Part shown: positions 7,524-12,322 of the stretch, piece by piece
Layout: each line of letters begins with the position of its first letter
How positions within the stretch are numbered: the stretch's first letter is position 1
NCBI GenBank assembly: GCA_947475855.1
Contig: CANJPN010000146.1
Span: forward strand, 1 to 12,322
Length of the DNA stretch: 12,322 nucleotides
Direction of reading: 5' to 3'
Source of the DNA: Bradyrhizobiaceae bacterium
Lineage (GTDB): Bacteria > Pseudomonadota > Alphaproteobacteria > Rhizobiales > Hyphomicrobiaceae
Position numbers and translations under genes: made by a program
The notes under the pieces: model-generated
Databases searched by the model: none
What the model saw: only the letters and a program-made list of their open reading frames with translations
Told to the model about the DNA's origin: nothing

Positions 7524-8123
7524 TCATGTATGTGCCGCGGCAACCATCGCCAGCGTGACCGGCACGGACAGCACGAGGTTCCATCGAGCGTACGTAGCGA
7601 CCTTCGCCCGCGCTGCCGCAATCTGCTCCGGCGTCCTTGTCTCGATGCCCAGCACGAGCCGAAGCCCCGGCCAGATCATCATGTGCACGAACATGTACAT
7701 CGCCATGGCAGCCAGCACACCCGCCCACATCAGGATGTTACGCGACGTTGGAATAAAAAAGGCCGAAGAATAGACGAGGCTGCCGCCGAGATAACCACTC
7801 GTGAACAGCAACAGTGCACCCGTCACGACCGTCAGATGCGACGCCTGCCGGAACGTGAGCGCGACGCGCGGCACGATGTGTTTCATGATTGCCCCGCGTG
7901 CCGGTTGATCGGCTTCCGCGACCGCTACGAGTTGTATGAAGTTGACGAACCACACCATGCCCAACCACACGATGCCCGCCCCGACATGCAGCCATCGCAG
8001 CAACACCGCGATGAGCCCGACGCGATCTATCCCGCTGGCGGCGAGCGCCACGACGAGCAGCACTACCGCCGCCGCAGTTCCCAGTGCCAGCGCCTTGCCC
8101 GGTGTTCCCAACAAACCGCCCAT
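7524..8123 (-). CDS. PuuD-like (DUF989) integral membrane protein, no cytochrome domain
   Basis: This 199-residue membrane protein starts at the ATG at 8123, with GGAG six bases upstream (8130-8133); the open frame to 8168 adds only a basic leader. I count about five hydrophobic segments, near 13-31, 36-64, 93-111, 131-152 and 181-197. The segment LLRWLHVGAGIVWLGMVWF (41-59) and the histidines at 46, 82, 96 and 147 resemble the membrane domain of urate hydroxylase PuuD. PuuD carries a C-terminal cytochrome c, but no CxxCH is present and the protein is half that length, so urate oxidation is not supported. HemJ or CopD-type proteins are alternative distant matches. It sits between the Mth938 gene and the synthase-like gene with gaps of about 50 bases, probably in one transcript. 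Heme binding is a guess from the histidines. Confidence 0.7.
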   Translation of the reverse strand: MGGLLGTPGKALALGTAAAVVLLVVALAASGIDRVGLIAVLLRWLHVGAGIVWLGMVWFVNFIQLVAVAEADQPARGAIMKHIVPRVALTFRQASHLTVVTGALLLFTSGYLGGSLVYSSAFFIPTSRNILMWAGVLAAMAMYMFVHMMIWPGLRLVLGIETRTPEQIAAARAKVATYARWNLVLSVPVTLAMVAAAHT

Positions 8124-8169
8124 GTGAATCTCCACCTTTTCGCGCCGATGCGGCCGGCGTATCCGCAAT

Positions 8170-8568
8170 TCATTCGACTGCGATCAACGCCGCCGCAACC
8201 CGCCGCTTTTCGGCGAGCAAGATATTGTACGTCCGCGCCGCAGCACCCGTCGTCATGCTCTCGAGCACGATACCCGCAGCCTCGAACGCATGCTTGATCT
8301 GGCGCGGAGGAAATACGTGTGCGACGCCGGTTCCAAGCAGCAGGACGCCGATGCGCTCGCCTTCCGCCAGGACGCGGTAAATATGCCCGAGCTGCAGATC
8401 GCCTGGCGTTATCGGGTCCCACCCCCACACGCCACTCGGCAGGAAAAGCAGCGATCCCCGATGGCTCATGTCCGCGAAGCGGAACCCGCCGTTGCCGTAG
8501 GCGTCGATCGGAGGCTGCCCGGGAAAATGCGCATCAAATCGCGTAGCCTGAGTTTCCGGCAGCCCCAT
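8170..8568 (-). CDS. Mth938-domain (DUF498/NDUFAF3-like) protein
   Basis: This 132-residue cytoplasmic protein has one Mth938 domain. Typical segments are IDAYGNGGFRFADMSHRGSL (21-40), LLLGTG (76-81) and MTTGAAARTYNILLAEKRR (105-123), the last being the most conserved family stretch. The start is placed at the ATG at 8568, after an AGAGGCGG stretch, because the open frame upstream to 8661 overlaps secF and does not look like protein of this family. No catalytic residues are known for the family. The human relative NDUFAF3 helps assemble the Q-module arm of complex I, and bacterial members are commonly found beside secD-secF, as here (47 bases after secF). The family is confident; a role in complex I assembly in this bacterium is inferred. 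Confidence 0.93.
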   Translation of the reverse strand: MGLPETQATRFDAHFPGQPPIDAYGNGGFRFADMSHRGSLLFLPSGVWGWDPITPGDLQLGHIYRVLAEGERIGVLLLGTGVAHVFPPRQIKHAFEAAGIVLESMTTGAAARTYNILLAEKRRVAAALIAVE

Positions 8569-8615
8569 CGCAGAACCGCCTCTGCTGCGTGATGAACCCC
8601 AAATAGCGCCGGTCG

Positions 8616-9587
8616 TCAGACACGCGGCTTGCCGCCACCGCTCGCAGACGTATCGGCCCAATCCCGCTTGACGCCGAGATAGTCTAGGACCGGAGCTGAA
8701 ATGAAGATCGACGAGTACGTGCCCACAATCACCCCGAACAACATCGCGAACGAGAAGTTGTGGATCACGGCTCCGCCGAACACAAACAGCACGATCAACA
8801 CCATGATCGTCGTCGTTCCCGTCAGGATGGTGCGTGACAGCGTCTCGTTGATCGACAAGTTGAGCAGTTCGTTGAGCGGCATTCGCTTGAACTTGCGGAG
8901 GTTCTCACGAATTCGGTCGGCCACCACCACCGTATCGTTCACGGAGTACCCGAGAATAGTAAGCAGCGCAGCCACGATCGATAGGTCGAATTCCATCTGG
9001 AAGAGCGAGAAAACGCCGGCCGTCAGCAGCACGTCGTGCAGCAGCGCCATGACCGTGCCAAACGCGAATTGCCACTCGAAACGGAACCAAACGTAGGCAA
9101 TGATCGCCAGGATCGAGCACAGCACGGCGATGATGCCGGTCAACCTGAGCTCGGAGGAAACCGCAGGTCCTACCACCTCGACACGCCGCTGCGTGAACCC
9201 GTCACCGAGTGACGCCACAACCGTTTGCAAGGCCTCCTGCTGCTTCAATTCGTTGTCCCGAGGGTCCTTACCCGCCTGCTGTTCGACGCGGATCAAAACG
9301 TCTGTCGGCGCACCAAAGGTCTGAATCTGGATTTCCCCGAGACCGAGCTTGCCGAGCCGCGAGCGCAGTTCGGTCACATCAGCCGGCCCCGATTTCGACT
9401 GGACCTCGATCATAGTGCCGCCTTTGAAGTCGACACCGTAATTGAAGCCGCGCACGCCGATCACGGCGAGTGACAGCACCATCGCCACAACCGACCCCCA
9501 GAAGCACACGCTCTTGAAGCGCATGAACGGCAGCATGGTCCCGTGTGGGAAAAAATCGAAGCCTTTGAAGTTCGGCAGCAGCATCAT
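8616..9587 (-). CDS. secF: Protein translocase subunit SecF
   Basis: SecF, 323 residues, pairs with SecD in the inner membrane to drive late steps of Sec-dependent export using the proton gradient. The first transmembrane helix is at about 25-45, followed by GVDFKGG (51-57), a periplasmic domain to about 145, and five further helices. Functional signatures are LGYSVNDTVVVADRIRENLR (D218) and NETLSRTILTG (R252), matching the conserved Asp and Arg studied in E. coli SecF. Length is normal for a stand-alone SecF. Two ATG codons in tandem (9587 and 9584) could start it; the ribosome site is weak (AGAAG). It begins 38 bases after the secD stop and is clearly in the same operon. Confidence 0.98.
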   Translation of the reverse strand: MMLLPNFKGFDFFPHGTMLPFMRFKSVCFWGSVVAMVLSLAVIGVRGFNYGVDFKGGTMIEVQSKSGPADVTELRSRLGKLGLGEIQIQTFGAPTDVLIRVEQQAGKDPRDNELKQQEALQTVVASLGDGFTQRRVEVVGPAVSSELRLTGIIAVLCSILAIIAYVWFRFEWQFAFGTVMALLHDVLLTAGVFSLFQMEFDLSIVAALLTILGYSVNDTVVVADRIRENLRKFKRMPLNELLNLSINETLSRTILTGTTTIMVLIVLFVFGGAVIHNFSFAMLFGVIVGTYSSIFISAPVLDYLGVKRDWADTSASGGGKPRV

Positions 9588-9625
9588 GGGTCGCTTCTAT
9601 TCTTTTGATCCGAGGAGATGCGATC

Positions 9626-11251
9626 TCACACCGGCACTTCGATTTTTTGGGACTTTGCGCGCGCAGACTTCAGCCACAGCGAGACGAGCAGCCGCGTCAC
9701 CGTCACCGCCGTGAACACCGACGTGAAGATGCCGAGCGTCAGCGTGACTGCAAACCCACGAATAGGACCGGAGCCGAGCCAGAACATGATGATAGCGGCA
9801 GCAAGCGTCGTGAGCTGACTGTCCGCAATCGCGACCATGGCTCGATTGAAGCCTGCATCGATTGCAGAGATCGCTGTCTTGCCGGCCCGCAATTCCTCTC
9901 GGATCCGTTCGTAGATCAGCACGTTTGCGTCGACCGCCATACCGATCGTGAGGACGAGTCCAGCGATGCCGGGCAGCGTCAGCGTCGATCCGATCGTGGA
10001 CATCAGCGCCACAATCATCAAGCCATTAACGATCAGGGCGATGGCCGCGAAGATGCCGAACGTGCCGTAGGCAACAACGGTCATGACGATTGTAGCCGCC
10101 GAGCCGATCCCGAACGCCCGCATACCCGCGTCGACCGAATCCTGTCCAAGGCTGGCACCGACCGTGCGCTCCTCCACGATGGTGAGCTTCGCCGGCAACG
10201 CCCCCGAACGCAGCTTGATCGCGAGATCGTTGGCGCTCTCGACCGTGAAGTTGCCTGAGATCTGACCAGAGCCACCAAGGATTTCAGACCTGATCACCGG
10301 CGCTGAAAGCACCTTGTCGTCGAGTACGATCGCAAACGGCCGGCCGATGTTATCTTGCGTGAAGCGGCCGAAGATGCGGGCCCCCTTCTGGTTGAACCGG
10401 AAATTGATCACCGGTTCATTGGTCCGGCTGTCGAACCCTTGCTGCGAATCGACAAGGTCCTCGCCTTGAACGATCGGCACTTCCTGCAAGAGGTAGCTGC
10501 TTGCCCCACCTCGATCAGCATTCGGATCGCCGGGAAAAATCTTGAACCCCGCGGGCATCCGGCCCTGCTGCGCTTGATCAGGCAAGATGCTCTCGTGCAC
10601 GCGATGGAAGGTCAGCTTGGCCGTGGAGCCGACGACTTCCTTCAAGCGCGCCGTGTCGTCGAAACCGGGAACCTGCACCAGAATGCGATCCCGCCCCTGC
10701 CGCACAATGCTCGGCTCCGTGGTGCCAAGGCTATCGATACGTCGCCGGACGGTCTCGAGCGCCGCGCCGATGGCACTCGTGATTCGCTCATTGAAGCCCG
10801 CCTCGGTCGGCGCAAGCGTGATCAGGCTGCCTTCGGACTTGATATCGAGGGAGTTGGCCTGCGTGCCCAACAGCGCACTGCCGATCTGCGTGTTGAGTTT
10901 ACGCAGTTCGACCAATGACTTTTCCACGTCGGTCGCATTGACGAGCCGAACATTGACGGCGTTGTTGGCGACGCCCACGCCGCTGAATTGGATTTTTGCG
11001 TCCCGCAATTGCCGCCGCGCATCCTGTTGCGTGTTCGTCAGCCAGTCCTTCCGCAGACTGTCGACATCCATCGCCATCAGCAGGTGAGCACCGCCCTTCA
11101 GATCGAGCCCCAGCGCCACCTGCTTTTTCGGCAGAAAGCTGGGCCACCCGGCCACCGTCTCCTTCGAGAAGAAGTTCGGCATCGCGAATACGACGCTCAG
11201 AAGGCAGGCTAGAGCGATCAGAACCGACTTGATGGGCGAGAAATGCAGCAT
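9626..11251 (-). CDS. secD: Protein translocase subunit SecD
   Basis: SecD is 541 residues from the ATG at 11251, which begins MLHFSPIKSVLIALACLLSV, a first membrane helix. The frame is open further to 11350, but that extension lacks family resemblance. A stretch TAGGTG precedes the chosen ATG. Landmarks are LGLDLKGGAHLLMAMDVDS (47-65), the periplasmic P1 repeat with RRRIDSLGTTEPSIVRQG (169-186), LRSGALPA (347-354), and the membrane motif GMAVDANVLIYERIREEL (437-454). D441 there corresponds to the proton-pathway Asp of SecD. Six helices are expected. It lies between yajC and secF in the canonical order, 119 bases after yajC. Confidence 0.98.
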   Translation of the reverse strand: MLHFSPIKSVLIALACLLSVVFAMPNFFSKETVAGWPSFLPKKQVALGLDLKGGAHLLMAMDVDSLRKDWLTNTQQDARRQLRDAKIQFSGVGVANNAVNVRLVNATDVEKSLVELRKLNTQIGSALLGTQANSLDIKSEGSLITLAPTEAGFNERITSAIGAALETVRRRIDSLGTTEPSIVRQGRDRILVQVPGFDDTARLKEVVGSTAKLTFHRVHESILPDQAQQGRMPAGFKIFPGDPNADRGGASSYLLQEVPIVQGEDLVDSQQGFDSRTNEPVINFRFNQKGARIFGRFTQDNIGRPFAIVLDDKVLSAPVIRSEILGGSGQISGNFTVESANDLAIKLRSGALPAKLTIVEERTVGASLGQDSVDAGMRAFGIGSAATIVMTVVAYGTFGIFAAIALIVNGLMIVALMSTIGSTLTLPGIAGLVLTIGMAVDANVLIYERIREELRAGKTAISAIDAGFNRAMVAIADSQLTTLAAAIIMFWLGSGPIRGFAVTLTLGIFTSVFTAVTVTRLLVSLWLKSARAKSQKIEVPV

Positions 11252-11370
11252 TGCGGCACCTACTATTGTTCCCTGATCCCATGCAGACGGGACAAGGGCA
11301 GGAGCAGAAGGCGGCAGAAGGACCCGGTACTCGCGCCCGGGCTGCCTCACCGCACGACGCGAAAGTCAGA

Positions 11371-11703
11371 TCAGGAAGCGTCCTTGACGGTCTCGCCCTT
11401 CGCGCGCACTTCCGTGATCATGTGCCGGACGACGCGAACGCGGGTATCGGACGCGATCTCGACCTCGAGCTCACGTTCGTCGACCACCTTTGTGATCTTG
11501 CCGACGATTCCACCCGAGGTGACGACGATATCGCCGCGCCGCACGTTGGCGAGAAGCTCGCGGTGCTGCTTCATGCGCTGCTGCTGCGGACGGAACAGGA
11601 GAAAGTAAAAGATGATGAACATCAACACGATGGGCATCAAATGCACCAGAAAGTCGGTGCTTCCGCCGGCGGCGGTCTGCGCGAAGGCCGGAGTTATGAA
11701 CAT
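11371..11703 (-). CDS. yajC: Preprotein translocase accessory subunit YajC
   Basis: YajC is a small single-span inner-membrane protein of 110 residues that associates with SecDF and the holo-translocon. The helix is at about 18-36, followed directly by the hallmark FRPQQQR (37-43) and then GDIVVTSGGIVGKI (57-70) in the cytoplasmic domain. Length is typical. The ATG at 11703 has AAGGAA nine bases upstream. It is the first gene of the minus-strand sec set, with a plausible promoter about 110 bases upstream. Confidence 0.97.
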   Translation of the reverse strand: MFITPAFAQTAAGGSTDFLVHLMPIVLMFIIFYFLLFRPQQQRMKQHRELLANVRRGDIVVTSGGIVGKITKVVDERELEVEIASDTRVRVVRHMITEVRAKGETVKDAS

Positions 11704-11811
11704 GCGACGAAGTTCCTTGCGAGGAGATGGCTGAAGGCGACGCGAGGCGAGCCGCAGTCGGCAATGAAATTGCCTTCCGGCGTGGCACTACCCCTCAATG
11801 AATCCGACCGC

Positions 11812-11839
11812 AATATAGTGGCGCCCCCCCGTAATGCAA
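11812..11839 (-). promoter_or_regulatory. Candidate promoter for the yajC-secDF set
   Basis: On the minus strand TATATT (11817-11812) matches the -10 consensus at five of six bases. TTGCAT (11839-11834) is a weak -35 with a 16-base spacer. It lies about 110 bases upstream of the yajC ATG, leaving a leader of roughly 100 bases. This was judged by eye only. Confidence 0.4.
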
Positions 11840-11844
11840 ACCAT

Positions 11845-11871
11845 TCCATCCGGATTGTCGCTCCATCCGGA
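11845..11871. repeat. Direct repeat of TCCATCCGGA upstream of the sec promoter
   Basis: Two exact copies of TCCATCCGGA (11845-11854 and 11862-11871) have starts 17 bases apart. The first copy contains the palindrome ATCCGGAT. They lie just upstream of the candidate -35 of yajC and could bind a regulator, but no known binding site was recognised. Confidence 0.45.
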
Positions 11872-12047
11872 AAGTGGACCTTCCACGCCGCCCAACTCGA
11901 AGGTGGACTGCGTGCCGAACGCCCCTCGAAAACTTGGCGCCCGCGCTTGCTGTCACAGTGGATGACGGCGGGTTCGCCCTCGTCTATACGGGACAATCCG
12001 CGCCGGGCTCAGCCTTGGCCGCCCCCACCACCAACACGCCGCCAAAG

Positions 12048-12322
12048 ATGACAGATACCGACCTGCTCGCCCGCATCGCCATAGCCCTCGAGCGCATGTC
12101 CCCGGCTCCACCGGAGGCCCCCAATTTCGATGCGGCCGACGCATTCGTATGGCATGCCAGCCCGGAAGGTTTCGAGCCGGTCCCCCACGTCAACCGCGTG
12201 CCGCTCTCGCTGCTGAAAGGCATCGACCGAGCGGCCGAACAGCTCCTTGCAAATACGGATCGCTTCGCAAAGGGATTGCCGGCCAACAACGCGCTCCTCT
12301 GGGGCTCGCGCGGCATGGGCAA
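12048..12322 (+). CDS. DUF815-family P-loop ATPase, N-terminal part only
   Basis: The first 91 residues are present before the window ends. The N-terminus MTDTDLLARIAIALERM, then FDAADAFVWH, VNRVPLSLLKGIDRAAEQLL (49-68), RFAKGLPANNALLWG and the Walker A motif GSRGMGK (86-92, with the Lys codon cut by the edge) are characteristic of DUF815 AAA-type ATPases. A full protein of this family is about 280-300 residues, so roughly two thirds is missing. The ATG at 12048 is chosen because relatives start at this point; the ribosome site before it is weak. The gene is divergent from yajC, an arrangement I recall from related alphaproteobacteria. Its cellular function is not known. Confidence 0.9.
   Translation, partial: MTDTDLLARIAIALERMSPAPPEAPNFDAADAFVWHASPEGFEPVPHVNRVPLSLLKGIDRAAEQLLANTDRFAKGLPANNALLWGSRGMG

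Larger units (their letters stand above)
11704..12047. other. Non-coding gap between divergent yajC and DUF815-ATPase genes
   Basis: The 344-base stretch has no gene I can support. It should hold the promoters of both divergent genes. It contains a TATATT promoter-like element for yajC, a seven-C run (11824-11830) and a ten-base direct repeat. The plus-strand frame of the ATPase gene stays open back to 11835 without a convincing ribosome site. A minus-strand frame (11694-11996) is also open but has no family resemblance. Confidence 0.6.

Noticed and set aside
7475..7621. Upstream extension of the synthase-like gene to an ATG at 7621
   Set aside because: It would overlap the PuuD-like gene by almost 100 bases and adds an Arg/Cys-rich peptide absent from the family; the TTG at 7474 has a good ribosome site.
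11322..11341. Short inverted repeat CCCGG/CCGGG between yajC and secD
   Set aside because: A five-base stem in GC-rich DNA without a U-tract is expected by chance, and the sec genes should be co-transcribed.
11694..11996. Minus-strand open frame of 100 codons filling the yajC upstream gap
   Set aside because: It overlaps the yajC start, contains the likely promoter, and has neither a ribosome site nor family resemblance that I can see.
11835..12047. In-frame upstream extension of the DUF815 ATPase
   Set aside because: The frame is open back to 11835 but lacks a ribosome site, and the family N-terminus fits the ATG at 12048.

Overview
The window looks like a chromosomal segment of an alphaproteobacterium, probably from Hyphomicrobiales (Rhizobiales). 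This rests on the high GC content, on the gene order yajC-secD-secF-Mth938 protein-squalene/phytoene synthase-like protein, which from memory is characteristic of alphaproteobacteria, and on a DUF815-type ATPase divergent from yajC. The genus cannot be told from the sequence alone. Ten complete genes and one truncated gene run on the minus strand. One truncated gene at the right edge runs on the plus strand.

Right part, read from about 12.3 kb down to 6.6 kb: a partial DUF815-family P-loop ATPase starts at 12048 on the plus strand. It is separated by a 344-base gap from a minus-strand set made of yajC, secD, secF, an Mth938-domain (DUF498) protein, a five-helix PuuD-like membrane protein without a cytochrome domain, and a squalene/phytoene synthase-like protein. 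YajC-SecD-SecF assist the SecYEG translocon and membrane-protein insertion. The Mth938 and synthase-like proteins are the bacterial relatives of the mitochondrial complex I assembly factors NDUFAF3 and NDUFAF6. The synthase-like protein has lost both aspartate-rich motifs, so it is unlikely to make terpenoids. The set reads as a membrane-biogenesis and respiratory-assembly neighbourhood, and the PuuD-like protein between the two assembly-factor relatives is an unexplained candidate partner.

Middle, 4.5-6.5 kb: a large exported SGNH/GDSL hydrolase of the SEST type. It has a cysteine-containing N-terminal region of about 200 residues that I do not recognise.

Left part, 4.5 kb down to 1: a same-strand series that looks catabolic. 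It contains a CaiB/BaiF (type III) CoA-transferase translationally overlapped with a Bug/TctC periplasmic binding protein, then a creatinase/aminopeptidase-P-fold (M24) protein whose metal ligands are mostly replaced, then a luciferase-like flavin monooxygenase cut by the window edge. A plausible reading is uptake of an organic acid, CoA activation, and hydrolytic and oxidative steps on an unknown substrate; the substrate cannot be told from sequence.

No tRNA, rRNA, CRISPR array, insertion sequence, phage gene or toxin-antitoxin pair was seen. I do not see a clearly new multi-gene system. The points most worth following are the assembly-factor neighbourhood with its extra membrane protein, the M24 protein without metal ligands, and the two-domain SGNH hydrolase.
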